Source: Treponema sp. UBA1233
GTDB lineage: Bacteria; Spirochaetota; Spirochaetia; Treponematales; Treponemataceae
Direction: 5' to 3'
Assembly: GCA_002309305.1 (NCBI GenBank)
Contig: DBWR01000021.1
Span: 26,916-90,915, forward strand
DNA: 64,000 bases
The position numbers and the translations under genes are program-made. Each line of letters starts with the position of its first letter. The first letter of the stretch is position 1. Below are positions 50,275 to 59,180 of this stretch, piece by piece. The notes beneath the pieces were generated by a model. That model was not told the DNA's origin and made no database searches. It saw nothing but the letters and a program-made list of their open reading frames with translations.

Positions 50275-52658
50275 TTTGCATCCTCCTGTTCAGAATTGTT
50301 TTTTTCCTGTGCCTTTTGCATTTTCATTGCTTCAATCTTGCGGTGTTTTGCAAGTAGCATTTTATAAAGGCTGTCAGTCTGTAATGGAAGACAATCGATT
50401 GTAATTCCCAAAGCCTGAGAAACCGCCTGAGTATATGCGGCTGGAATGATCTGATAAAGCAGCTCTCCGATTTGTGCAGAATCTCCGTTTGAGTTTACAA
50501 AGCTTATGTGAATGTTTGAATAATCGATTTGTTCAAAATCTACAAGTGACGAAAGTATTTTTTGCACAGAAAGCTTGAGTGTGTTTTCCGCATCTTGCAG
50601 GTTCATGATTCTTCCGCCGTTTACGATTATGTATATGTTCCTGATGTTTTCTCGGAATGTGTTTTGATCAAGGTCTATTTCCACGGTTGCCGCACCAAAA
50701 GATGTTGTATGGAATGGAATGCCTTCGAACTTGTTTTGATTCCATAGTTTCTGCTGGCTTGCAGTACTTGTCTTTTTTACTTCAAGTGGCAGCTTGGATT
50801 TCTGATGCTGTCGTTTCAAGGTCTCGCAGCATTTTTGAAGTAGTTCGGTCATCGCACTGATGTTGGAATAAATGGTTTCCGGTAAAAGAGGCTCATTATC
50901 GTTAGAAAAATCCGAATTGATTTTTACACTGGATGTAGAAACAGAAAGAATTTCCGAGACGGTTTTTCCCCATGCCTCCTGAATTGAAGCAGAAACTGGC
51001 GAACAGTGGATTACTACATTGTCTTCTTTTTCCCATGTTACGCTAATGGATTGGTCACTGTTCTTGAAAAGCTGTGAACCGTAATAGCATGAACCTTCGG
51101 ATGCACAGGCAAGACCTATGCCACGCAAAGGTAAGGACGAATCAGAAGTTTCCAGAAGGTTGGTCCCATGTTTTGTCCTTATGATGTTGTTCAGACGATA
51201 TGCACTGTATTTTCTTTCAAGGTCACTTTGTTTTGCAAGTAGTTCCAGAATATCGGGAGCCTTGTCAAAGTTAAATAGAAACGGCATGTGTTGGCCCTTC
51301 TTGTCTGAACTGGCAAGATTGACCAGACGTATTTCCTGTGGAGTAAGATTGTATGCCTTTCCCAACTCGTTAATTTGATTTTCAACTGCAAAGAAAGCGG
51401 CTGAATCCAAGGTCTGCAAATCAATTGAAGTAGGCGGATTACTTGAACGGTAAGCGCTTGCGTTTATGCTGATGTTCTGAGGGCTGTAGCATCCATATGA
51501 AGCTATTGCAAGGCGGTCAACAATTTCCTGAACAAAAGGATTGTATGCTCCTGCATCAACATCAATGTGAATCTGCATTGCAATAATCTTTCCGGTTTCA
51601 TCTGCTCCTGTCTTATGGACAATTGTGATGGGCCTCATCGACTCCATGAATCTTTCCTGTTCTTCCTGAGTGTACACCAACTTGATGCATTTGCCGGTAT
51701 GGTATGAAGCGACAGCAACTTGGCTCGCAATGATAGAACTGTACCACACTGATGCGGATGAACGGTGATTGGATCGTGTCTTGGAAATTATAATGTCATC
51801 ATCGTGGATTTTAAGGACCTCGGAAAGTGTATCACGTAGGTTTTCAAGCCAGAGGGTAGGGGCGTAAACAAACAGCTGGCCGTTTTTGTAGCTGCATATT
51901 GCACCGCTTGGTTCCCTGTAATCAGGGGGATTAAGCATGTATGACCATGAGTTTTGAATTACCTTGTGGCATTTTTTCAGTGCTTCATCTATTCCCACGG
52001 GTGAACCTTTTTTTTCTCGTGTAAAACAGGGACCCCTTTCAATTTTACGGCTTGTTATGATTGTAGGCTCCGGCTCGTCATCATCCTGATCTGAATCAAG
52101 TATGGTCTTGTCCGTCTGAATGTTTTTGTCGTCGTCAGGTTGTGTGTCAAAATAATCCTCAACATCCAGTGCAAGAGCCTTTGATATTGCATCGATTTGA
52201 TCCTGATCTGCATTTTTGGTTTCAGAAATTGTTTCCTGACTATAATCCTGTTCCGCATCTTCTATGGTGTGCAGGTATGAATCGATAGTGTTTGAATCGA
52301 ATGTGAATTGAATTTCACCGTATAATTCGTTGACTGTCTTTTCATCCGGTCCCACAAGAATGCCGAGCGGTTCGCCAAGATATGAAATGTTTCCTTTGCT
52401 GAAAACTGGTACTGAACCGTGTGGAGTTTCTATGAGGTTGCTTCCTGGTACGTCCTTTGCCGTAAACAGATAGTATCCTTCTGGCAGGTCTCCGTGAGAG
52501 ATTGAAGTAATCTTACCGGATTTTGTTGGACATCGAACTATTACCGCATAAAGCATGTCGCGGAATTCAAGGTCGGAATAAAAGCCCTTGTGGAACGAAA
52601 GCCGAGGTATTTTTTTTGTTGCCTTTTCTTTTGTCGCCGGAGCCTTTGTTCTAGACAT
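50271..52658 (-). CDS. Molybdopterin-binding subunit of a xanthine-dehydrogenase-like enzyme
   Basis: 795 residues, divergent XdhA/CoxL-type. Family marks are LNPPDYREPSGA (substrate-side loop), GAYNPFVQEIVDRLAIASYG, LPLRGIGLACASEGSCYYG, and a C-terminal QIGELLYQIIPAAYTQAVSQ where IGE corresponds to the GVGE active-site glutamate loop. The N-terminal ~20 residues are basic and low-complexity. An acidic insert (~130-215, with DTQPDDDKNIQTDKTILDSD followed by QDDDEPEP) separates the two halves and is unusual. Substrate unknown; purines are only one option. It overlaps the DegT gene by 8 nt. Confidence 0.8.
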   Translation of the reverse strand: MSRTKAPATKEKATKKIPRLSFHKGFYSDLEFRDMLYAVIVRCPTKSGKITSISHGDLPEGYYLFTAKDVPGSNLIETPHGSVPVFSKGNISYLGEPLGILVGPDEKTVNELYGEIQFTFDSNTIDSYLHTIEDAEQDYSQETISETKNADQDQIDAISKALALDVEDYFDTQPDDDKNIQTDKTILDSDQDDDEPEPTIITSRKIERGPCFTREKKGSPVGIDEALKKCHKVIQNSWSYMLNPPDYREPSGAICSYKNGQLFVYAPTLWLENLRDTLSEVLKIHDDDIIISKTRSNHRSSASVWYSSIIASQVAVASYHTGKCIKLVYTQEEQERFMESMRPITIVHKTGADETGKIIAMQIHIDVDAGAYNPFVQEIVDRLAIASYGCYSPQNISINASAYRSSNPPTSIDLQTLDSAAFFAVENQINELGKAYNLTPQEIRLVNLASSDKKGQHMPFLFNFDKAPDILELLAKQSDLERKYSAYRLNNIIRTKHGTNLLETSDSSLPLRGIGLACASEGSCYYGSQLFKNSDQSISVTWEKEDNVVIHCSPVSASIQEAWGKTVSEILSVSTSSVKINSDFSNDNEPLLPETIYSNISAMTELLQKCCETLKRQHQKSKLPLEVKKTSTASQQKLWNQNKFEGIPFHTTSFGAATVEIDLDQNTFRENIRNIYIIVNGGRIMNLQDAENTLKLSVQKILSSLVDFEQIDYSNIHISFVNSNGDSAQIGELLYQIIPAAYTQAVSQALGITIDCLPLQTDSLYKMLLAKHRKIEAMKMQKAQEKNNSEQEDAK

Positions 52659-53826
52659 GATGCTCCCCGCCTGTTTTCTTTACGCATTCAATTACATAAG
52701 AAACCATGTCTTCCGTCATGTCAGGCCACAATGGAAGCGTGATTGTCCTTGAGTACTGCTTTTGTGCGTTAGGAAAATTTTCCGGTGTAAAATCAGGATA
52801 CAGTTTTTTCCAGTATGTAAAATGAAACAGAGGAATAAAGTGCATGCTGATTCCAAGTCCCATCCCCTGAAGCTCTTTTGCAAAAGTGTTCCTGTCGCAG
52901 TCAAGCTTTTCAAGGTTAAGCCTGAGCAAATACAAATGCCATGAGTTTCCTTTTGAATCAGGAGGGATGGTGAGGTAATCAAGCTTTGAAAATGCCTCGT
53001 TATATTTTTCTACATGAGTTTTTCTCTTCCGGTCAAATTCTTCCGCACGTTCAAGCTGTACGCGTCCCAGGGCTGCAAGCATGTCGGGTAAATTGCATTT
53101 AAAACCAGGTGCGATTATGTCATATTCCCATGAAGCTCGTGGAGAAGTGTAGCGGTCCCATGTCGTCCTGTCCATTCCGTGAAGCCGCATTACGGTCATT
53201 CTCTTTGCAAGCTCAGGGTCTTTTGTCGTGACCATGCCACCTTCTGCCGTGGTGATTGTCTTTGTGGCATAAAAGGAGAATACGCCTATGTCACCGATTG
53301 CACCCGCATATCCCATGTCCGTAAGGCTTGGAAATGAATGAGCGCAGTCTTCGATTACCTTTACATTGAACTGTCTTGCCAGTTCCATTATTTCCTTCAT
53401 GTTGCAGACATTACCCGCAATGTGGACAGGAACAATCGCCTTTACATTTTTTCCCTTTGGGCCTTCCAGAATCTTTTTTATTGACTCCGGCGAAATTGAA
53501 TATGAATCTTCCTCAACATCCGCAAAATAAACGTCGGCATTCAGATGACGTGCGCTGGTTGCGGTAGAGACAAAGGTGTATGGTGTTGTTATTACGGCAG
53601 TTCCCGGTCCCACTCCGCATGCTTCCATTGCAAGAATCATTCCGCTGGTGTTGGAGTTTACGCAAAGTGCATGAGGAACATTAAGCTTCTGTGCGAATTC
53701 CTTTTCGAATGCCAGGGCTTCCTTTCCTGTTGTAAGCCATCCGCTCCTCATTACGCGAAGAACTGCATCTTCCTCTTCTTTTCCGATTGAAGCCTTAAAA
53801 AAAGGTACCTTTATTTCCTGAGCCAT
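52651..53826 (-). CDS. DegT/DnrJ/EryC1-family sugar aminotransferase
   Basis: 391 residues. A PLP enzyme that aminates a keto sugar-nucleotide. Seen: VPFFKASIGKEEEDAVLRVM at the start, NSNTSGMILAMEACGVGPG, VPVHIAGNVCNMKEI, VIEDCAHSFPS, and the PLP lysine in SFYATKTITTAEGGM. It starts with a 1-nt overlap (TAATG) with the dehydratase gene, a natural pair for making a 4-amino-sugar nucleotide. It overlaps the molybdenum subunit gene downstream, so all five genes share a transcript. Confidence 0.92.
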   Translation of the reverse strand: MAQEIKVPFFKASIGKEEEDAVLRVMRSGWLTTGKEALAFEKEFAQKLNVPHALCVNSNTSGMILAMEACGVGPGTAVITTPYTFVSTATSARHLNADVYFADVEEDSYSISPESIKKILEGPKGKNVKAIVPVHIAGNVCNMKEIMELARQFNVKVIEDCAHSFPSLTDMGYAGAIGDIGVFSFYATKTITTAEGGMVTTKDPELAKRMTVMRLHGMDRTTWDRYTSPRASWEYDIIAPGFKCNLPDMLAALGRVQLERAEEFDRKRKTHVEKYNEAFSKLDYLTIPPDSKGNSWHLYLLRLNLEKLDCDRNTFAKELQGMGLGISMHFIPLFHFTYWKKLYPDFTPENFPNAQKQYSRTITLPLWPDMTEDMVSYVIECVKKTGGEHHV

Positions 53827-55355
53827 TACAATACCACCTTAACTGATTCAGAAAGGTCAACATGTTTTCCCTGATTCTGCTGTTCGGAATAATATTCGTC
53901 CAGGGTGGGAATCGCCTGCCTTAATATTTTAATCAACTCTTCCCTGTTCCTGAACAAGTCCTTTTGCTTTTCATCCCAGCTGCATATCGGCCTGAGTTTT
54001 TCCAACAGATCGTCCAGGATGAATGTTTCAGGATCTTTTGTAGTTAGCTTTAATATTTTCTTGTATGCGGTTGGTTTTGGATCTTCTTCTTCAAGCCATA
54101 GCGGTTCGTAAAGTCGTTCTCCGGGACGCACGCCAATGAACTTTATGTCCATGTCCTTGTATGGCTCAAATCCGCTGAACCTGATGATCTGTTCTGCAAT
54201 CTCAAGAATCTTTACGGGCTCTCCCATGTCCAGAAGATATGCCTGGGCATTTTTTCCGACACCACCGGTCTGAAGCACAAGAGAACATGCCTCGGGAATC
54301 GTCATGAAAAAGCGAACCATGTCCTTGTCGGTGACCGTCACAGGCCCACCGTTTTGAATCTGTTCCATGAAAATCGGAAGAAGGGAACCTCGTGACCCCA
54401 ATACGTTTCCAAATCGCACGAACATGAATGACTGGGAGCTTGATGTTTTTTTTGCCGCCTGAAGAACAAGTTTTTCGGAAAGCATCTTGCTCACACCGTA
54501 AACTGAAACAGGGGAAACCGCCTTGTCTGTGGAAATTAGCACAAATCGTTCAACTCCAAATTCCAGGGCCGCATCCAGAAGGTTTTTTGTTCCAAAGACA
54601 TTGTTTTCGATTACGGCAACAGGATTTTCTTCCATCATGGGAACATGCTTGTATGCCGCACAGTGGAAGATTACGTCCGCCCTTGTATGAGAGATGATGA
54701 AGCGCACGTATTCCCTGTCCTTCATGTCGCCTATAATCGGGACAACAGCCGCCTTTTCTCCCACACCCTCGTTCTGTAACAGGTGGAGCTCACGGTAAAT
54801 CTTTACGATTGAATTTTCTCCGTGGCCAAAGAGGTAGATTCGTTCAGCCCCTCCCGACAAAAGCTGGCGTGAAAGCTCAGAGCCTATGGAACCTCCCGCC
54901 CCCGTAATCAAAACGCGTTTTCCCTTGAGGTATGCAAGGCTTTCGTGGAGCGGAATTATTATCGGGGTCCTTCCCAAAATGTCCAGAGGATTGATTTCAC
55001 GTGCCTGAACCAGATGAGCCTTGCCGTTAACAACCTGGCTTATTGACGGAAGGATCTTTATGTGAAGGAAATTGCTTTTCTTGAGTATCTGGTATATCTG
55101 CCTGATTCGTTCAACTGGGGCCGATGGAATTGCGATAATTGCCTCATCAATGCCGTTTACGCGCAACAGGGATGCAACATTATCTATGGGGCCCAGAACG
55201 GGTATTCCCTCGATTTTACGGCCGATCAGGCTTTCGTCATCATCCAGAAACGCAGCGATTTCACCGAATATCTTTTTCCTTTTTATGTCCTCTGCAATCA
55301 TCTGACCGGCAAAACCGGCGCCTATGATGTACAGCTTGCTTTCAACTTTACCCAT
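53826..55355 (-). CDS. NDP-sugar 4,6-dehydratase, CapD/PglF-like, lacking the TM anchor
   Basis: 509 residues. An N-terminal CoA-binding-like Rossmann domain (LYIIGAGFAGQMIAEDIKRK, CoA_binding_3 type) is followed by the catalytic SDR: VLITGAGGSIGSELSRQLL, AAYKHVPMMEENPVAVIENN, STDKAVSPVSVYGVSKMLSE, RFGNVLGSRGSLLPIFMEQI. The four TM helices of FlaA1/PglF-type proteins are missing, so this is a soluble form starting at the second domain. It makes a 4-keto-6-deoxy sugar nucleotide, then aminated by the next gene. First gene of the five-gene operon. Confidence 0.92.
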   Translation of the reverse strand: MGKVESKLYIIGAGFAGQMIAEDIKRKKIFGEIAAFLDDDESLIGRKIEGIPVLGPIDNVASLLRVNGIDEAIIAIPSAPVERIRQIYQILKKSNFLHIKILPSISQVVNGKAHLVQAREINPLDILGRTPIIIPLHESLAYLKGKRVLITGAGGSIGSELSRQLLSGGAERIYLFGHGENSIVKIYRELHLLQNEGVGEKAAVVPIIGDMKDREYVRFIISHTRADVIFHCAAYKHVPMMEENPVAVIENNVFGTKNLLDAALEFGVERFVLISTDKAVSPVSVYGVSKMLSEKLVLQAAKKTSSSQSFMFVRFGNVLGSRGSLLPIFMEQIQNGGPVTVTDKDMVRFFMTIPEACSLVLQTGGVGKNAQAYLLDMGEPVKILEIAEQIIRFSGFEPYKDMDIKFIGVRPGERLYEPLWLEEEDPKPTAYKKILKLTTKDPETFILDDLLEKLRPICSWDEKQKDLFRNREELIKILRQAIPTLDEYYSEQQNQGKHVDLSESVKVVL

Positions 55356-55415
55356 ATGATTACCTTATACCCCATATTGTACCATAGGCATGTGTTTTCT
55401 TCAATAATTTAAATC

Positions 55416-55442
55416 TAAACTGAAACTTTAGAATACCGATTA
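55416..55442 (+). promoter_or_regulatory. Possible sigma-28-like promoter of the SPOR-protein operon
   Basis: TAAA (55416-55419), 15 nt, ACCGATTA (55435-55442), about 50 nt before the ATG at 55493. The -10 is 6 of 8. Confidence 0.3.
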
Positions 55443-55492
55443 TATAAGGGTAGATTTAGGTGTATTATAGATTTTTTTAGAGGGGATTTGCC

Positions 55493-56005
55493 ATGACAGG
55501 ACGAAAATATACACTTTCACTGATTATTCTAATGGCTCTGGCAGTAGCTTCAAGTTACTCGGCCGTCATTTCTTTTCAGGTAATTCAACATGATGACACT
55601 CAAACGGAAGTACGCGCTTCTTCCCATATTATAGAAAACGCCCTTTTTGACTATTTTTTCGACAAGGGGTTTATAGTCACCAATTCTCCTGCCGCAGCTT
55701 CTGAAGATGAATATGAGGACAAGTCAATCTATTACCGCTCAATGGCAGAGGCAAAACTCGGAAAATGTGAGTATTTTGTGGTAATTCTGGCTGATTTCCA
55801 GGCTGGAATATCTTCAAATCCGGGTGGAATTTTCCTTTCCCACATAAAACAGGTTGAATGGACCGTTTATGAGGCTTCTAGCGGTAAAAAAATCGGTGGC
55901 GGATCCAAGATTCCTAAGGTAATCTCCAACAGGCTGGATAATGAACAGGGAATCAGTTCATTTATGGCAGAAGTGGCTCAGGACATTTACAAAGTCGTAA
56001 AATAA
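55493..56005 (+). CDS. Secreted protein preceding the acidic-repeat SPOR protein
   Basis: 170 residues with a signal peptide (LSLIILMALAVASSYSA). The mature part is alpha/beta-like (ASSHIIENALFDYFFDKGFI, YFVVILADFQAGISS, VEWTVYEASSGKKIGGGSKI) and ends with a helix. This pattern recalls small periplasmic proteins of the TolB-N/LPP20 style, but I cannot assign it. GAGGGGA lies before the ATG. Eight bases separate its stop from the next gene's start region, so they form an operon. Confidence 0.65.
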   Translation: MTGRKYTLSLIILMALAVASSYSAVISFQVIQHDDTQTEVRASSHIIENALFDYFFDKGFIVTNSPAAASEDEYEDKSIYYRSMAEAKLGKCEYFVVILADFQAGISSNPGGIFLSHIKQVEWTVYEASSGKKIGGGSKIPKVISNRLDNEQGISSFMAEVAQDIYKVVK

Positions 56006-56028
56006 GGGAAAATGTGGTGAGGATGAAA

Positions 56029-58686
56029 ATGAAAAGATTTTTGGCGGCAATATTCACACTCGTACTAGCATTTTCTGCATCCGCAACATCTTCTTCCGTA
56101 GAATATGAAGACGGAGGGGCTGTCATTGCAAAGTCCAATCAGTTGCCGCGCGGACTTTTTTCCAAAGCCAAGGGATATCTTCCCGGAGACAGCATTACAG
56201 TTACCAATCCGGATACAGGCCGTACAGTTCAGGTTTTGAATCTTGGCAAACTTGACAATGGCTCTGATTATGCCCTTTTGATTTCTCAGGAAGCTGCTTC
56301 CCAACTGGGACTGGATGAGAGTTCCGCCCTTAAAGTTCAGCTTGCAAAAAGGACTGGCTCATATGACCAAAGTTCGTCCGGAAATGCCATTTTATCTGGT
56401 GTAAGGACCGAACCTGAAACCGATTTTGAACAGGACAAGCAGGATGTGCAGAGACCGTCCCCTGCAGAAAGGGGTAGTGCACCAGTAGAAGAAGCCCAGG
56501 AACCTGTTGAAGAATACGTCGACGAACCCGTCGTTGAACCCGAAGAAGAAAAGGAAGCCGTAAAGCCCAAGGAAATAGAAGAAGAACCAATTCAGGAGCC
56601 AGTTGACGAGCCGCAGGAACCGGTTGAGGAAACCGTAGAAGAACCCGTTGACGAGCCTGTCGATGAACCAGTTGATGAACCAGTTGATGAACCGGTAGAA
56701 GAGCCTGTCGATGAATCTCTGGAAGAAGTTGAAGAACCAGTCGGTGAACCTCTTGATGAGCCTGTAGAGGAATCGGTTGAAGAACCTGTCGAGGAACCAG
56801 TCGATGAGCCTGTAGAAGAATCAGTTGAAGAACCTGTCGATGAACCTGTCGATGAACCTCTGGAAGAACCGGAAGAGGAAACACCTGAGGAACCAATCAG
56901 TGATGATAATGGTGAAGAAGTTGATCCTCAGGAAAACATAGAGGATGAACAGGAAGAAACACCGGTAGAAGAAGAGCCCGTTAAGGCCCCCGAATATCAT
57001 CAGAGGGAGTTTGAACCCGTAGACACAAACATTCCACCTGCAGAAGAACTGCCGCCGGAAGACGACATGAAGGCCGAGGGAGTCCGCTCCGTAGAACCGG
57101 ATGAAACGGTAGAAGAAGAACCAGTCAGTGAACCAGTTGATGAACCAACTGAAGAACCGATTGATGAGCCTGGCAGTGACAGTGAGGACGAGGAAGTAGA
57201 GAATACGGAACCAGAAGAGAATCCTCCTGAAGAAGAAGTTGAGTCTGTAGAACCGGAAGAACCCGAAGAACCGGAAGAACCCGAAGAAGAAACCATTCCT
57301 GAAGAAAGTGAAGGCGAGGAAGTTGAAGATACAGAACCACAGGAACCGGAAGAAGAAGTAGAGGAAGAACCGATCCAGGAGCCTGTAGAGGAAACGTCAG
57401 AAGAGCCTGAGGAAGATAAGGACGGTGAGAACGTAGAGGATACCGAACCTGTTGAAGAAGATGTAGAATCCGTTGAGCCGGAAGAACCTGAGGAAGTGGA
57501 AGAAGAAAACGTTCCTGAAGAAAAAGAGGGTGAGGAAGTTGAATCCGTTGAACCAGAAGAACCGGTAGAAGAAGAAATTCCGGAAGAAAAGCCTGAGGAA
57601 GAGGTTGAATCGGTAGAACCAGAAGAACCTGAAGAAATAGAGGAAGAACCTGTTGAACCTCCTGTAGTGAAGGAGCAAAAGCCAAGGCCTGTTGGAAAAC
57701 AGGAAACGCCCGAAATTGAAGACGATATGAACGGCGAGCGTGTAAGGGCTGTGGAACCGGATGAATACGAGGAGCCTGTTGTAGTCGATGAAAGCGGCAT
57801 TCCTATGGACAAGAGCGGTGAAGCAGTTGAATCTGTTGAGCCGGAGAAAACGCCTGACGAAGACAGACCTGGAGAGGCTGTTGATGACAATGAGACAAGC
57901 CCGACGGACGACAAGCATGGAGAAGAAGTAAAATCCAGCGAACCTGGACTTGAGGAAGACATGCCTGGCGAAGAAGTCGAAAGTGAAGAAAACATGGCAG
58001 AAGACGACAAGCCGGGTGAGGCAGTTGTTCCAGAAGAAAAGGTAGAAAATGTACCTGATGAAGATGAGCCGGAAGAAGAGGTCAAGTCAAATGAACGTGT
58101 TCGTGACGAAGAACCGATTGCCGATTTGTCTGCTGTAAGGGAACCTGAGCTCAACAATGAAAACCCAGTTGTTGTTCCAGAGGACAATGATGTTCCGGAA
58201 GATGATTACATCGAAGAAATTGTTGTTCCTGTAGAACCGGATGAATCAGAACCTTTGCCTGATGAAGATCAGCCGGGTGAATACGTGGATGACAGCAAGC
58301 CAAGCGAACCTGTTGAAGAAGAATACAAGCCGATAATCCTTGAGAAGGAAGAACCGGAAGAAGAAATCAAGCAGCCGGAAGAAGAAATCAAACAGCCGGA
58401 AGAAGAAATCAAACAGCCTGAAATTCCGGCGTCTGAACTGTTCAAGAACGAAAGCGACCTTGTAAGCGGCAAGTACTACGTACAGATTGCTACGGTTGTT
58501 GAGGCAAGGGAAGCAGAAGAACTTGCAAGAAAGCACAGCCAGTATCCGATTGTCGCAATTCCTGGAGTTGGCGGAAAGGGCTGGAGGGTTCTTGTCGGAC
58601 CTCTGGGACTTGATGAATATGGAGCAATACTCGAAAAGTTCCGTGACCTTGGATACAGGGATGCATTTACACGCAAGATAAAATAA
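56029..58686 (+). CDS. Acidic-repeat SPOR-domain protein (Arp-like)
   Basis: 885 residues from the ATG at 56029, which has GGTGAGG 6 nt upstream (GTG at 56014 and ATG at 56023 are alternatives). Order: signal peptide (RFLAAIFTLVLAFSASA); a domain (~25-115) with GDSITVTNPDTGRTVQVLNL and LISQEAASQLGL resembling an RlpA-like double-psi barrel; a ~650-residue low-complexity tract of E, P, V and D (EEPVDEP, VESVEPEEP units); and a C-terminal SPOR domain (KYYVQIATVVEAREAEELA ... GWRVLVGPLG). SPOR domains bind denuded peptidoglycan. The layout resembles T. pallidum Arp. The repeat tract keeps the opposite strand open as an artefact. Confidence 0.82.
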   Translation: MKRFLAAIFTLVLAFSASATSSSVEYEDGGAVIAKSNQLPRGLFSKAKGYLPGDSITVTNPDTGRTVQVLNLGKLDNGSDYALLISQEAASQLGLDESSALKVQLAKRTGSYDQSSSGNAILSGVRTEPETDFEQDKQDVQRPSPAERGSAPVEEAQEPVEEYVDEPVVEPEEEKEAVKPKEIEEEPIQEPVDEPQEPVEETVEEPVDEPVDEPVDEPVDEPVEEPVDESLEEVEEPVGEPLDEPVEESVEEPVEEPVDEPVEESVEEPVDEPVDEPLEEPEEETPEEPISDDNGEEVDPQENIEDEQEETPVEEEPVKAPEYHQREFEPVDTNIPPAEELPPEDDMKAEGVRSVEPDETVEEEPVSEPVDEPTEEPIDEPGSDSEDEEVENTEPEENPPEEEVESVEPEEPEEPEEPEEETIPEESEGEEVEDTEPQEPEEEVEEEPIQEPVEETSEEPEEDKDGENVEDTEPVEEDVESVEPEEPEEVEEENVPEEKEGEEVESVEPEEPVEEEIPEEKPEEEVESVEPEEPEEIEEEPVEPPVVKEQKPRPVGKQETPEIEDDMNGERVRAVEPDEYEEPVVVDESGIPMDKSGEAVESVEPEKTPDEDRPGEAVDDNETSPTDDKHGEEVKSSEPGLEEDMPGEEVESEENMAEDDKPGEAVVPEEKVENVPDEDEPEEEVKSNERVRDEEPIADLSAVREPELNNENPVVVPEDNDVPEDDYIEEIVVPVEPDESEPLPDEDQPGEYVDDSKPSEPVEEEYKPIILEKEEPEEEIKQPEEEIKQPEEEIKQPEIPASELFKNESDLVSGKYYVQIATVVEAREAEELARKHSQYPIVAIPGVGGKGWRVLVGPLGLDEYGAILEKFRDLGYRDAFTRKIK
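58354..58416 (+). repeat. Three tandem 21-bp units inside the SPOR-protein gene
   Basis: Three near-identical 21-bp units encoding PEEEIKQ. Copy number is likely to vary between strains. Confidence 0.9.
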
Positions 58687-58710
58687 CGGAAAGAAAAAAG
58701 AATAAAAAAA

Positions 58711-58746
58711 AACCGCAGTTCGTTTGGGAATTGCGGTCTTTTTTTT
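58711..58746. terminator. Bidirectional terminator between the SPOR-protein gene and ssrA
   Basis: ACCGCAGTT / AATTGCGGT, with a run of eight T on the plus side (to 58746) and nine T on the minus side. It serves both convergent transcripts. Confidence 0.88.
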
Positions 58747-59128
58747 GGAGGTGAGGGGAATTGAACCCCTGTCCAAATAAGCTGTTCAGGTGCCTCTACA
58801 GGTTTATTGAAGCGAGGTATTTGTCGGGAAACGGTAGCGGCTTCAAAGGCGTCGTCTCCTTATTCTGATTTCCTTTCGGATGTCCCATATATACTTCAGA
58901 CAGTACATAAGGCAAGTCCCTGTTTGTGACAGAACATCGCGACGTTAGGAACAGCACCCCACGAGTTCCGGCTCAAGCGCAATTAAGCAGCAAGAGCTAA
59001 CTGTTCGTTTTCAGACAATTCGTCTTCTCTACGTTTGGCAGTTATATTTTTCACCTGTATCAGAGACCAGATGAGAGCCTCACCTGCAGCACAAGTACAC
59101 TCCTACCTGTCGAAACCGGGACACCCCC
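58746..59128 (-). ncRNA. ssrA: Transfer-messenger RNA
   Basis: 383 nt. 5' GGGGGTG pairs with CACCTCC near the 3' end to form the acceptor stem; the T arm is AGGGGTTCAATTCCCCT. CCA is not encoded (A then a run of A follows). The tag reading frame runs from the resume codon GCC at 59039 to TAA at 58983 and encodes AKRREDELSENEQLALAA, 18 codons ending in the usual LAA degradation signal; the bases ATAACT before the resume codon fit the expected context. It rescues stalled ribosomes with SmpB. Promoter at 59148-59176; shared terminator downstream. Confidence 0.95.
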
Positions 59129-59147
59129 GATTTTTTATACAAAAAGA

Positions 59148-59176
59148 ATGTTACCTGGAACCTATAGTTTTGTCAA
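59148..59176 (-). promoter_or_regulatory. Promoter of ssrA
   Basis: On the minus strand: TTGACA (59176-59171), 17 nt, TAACAT (59153-59148), giving a short 5' extension before the mature end. Confidence 0.6.
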
Positions 59177-59180
59177 TGGT

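Noticed and set aside
57000..58187. 395-residue minus-strand ORF rich in Ser/Gly/Thr
   Set aside because: It is the antisense of the E/P/V-rich repeat tract of the SPOR protein; GAA, CCT and GTT codons read backwards give Ser-rich open frames. No start signal.
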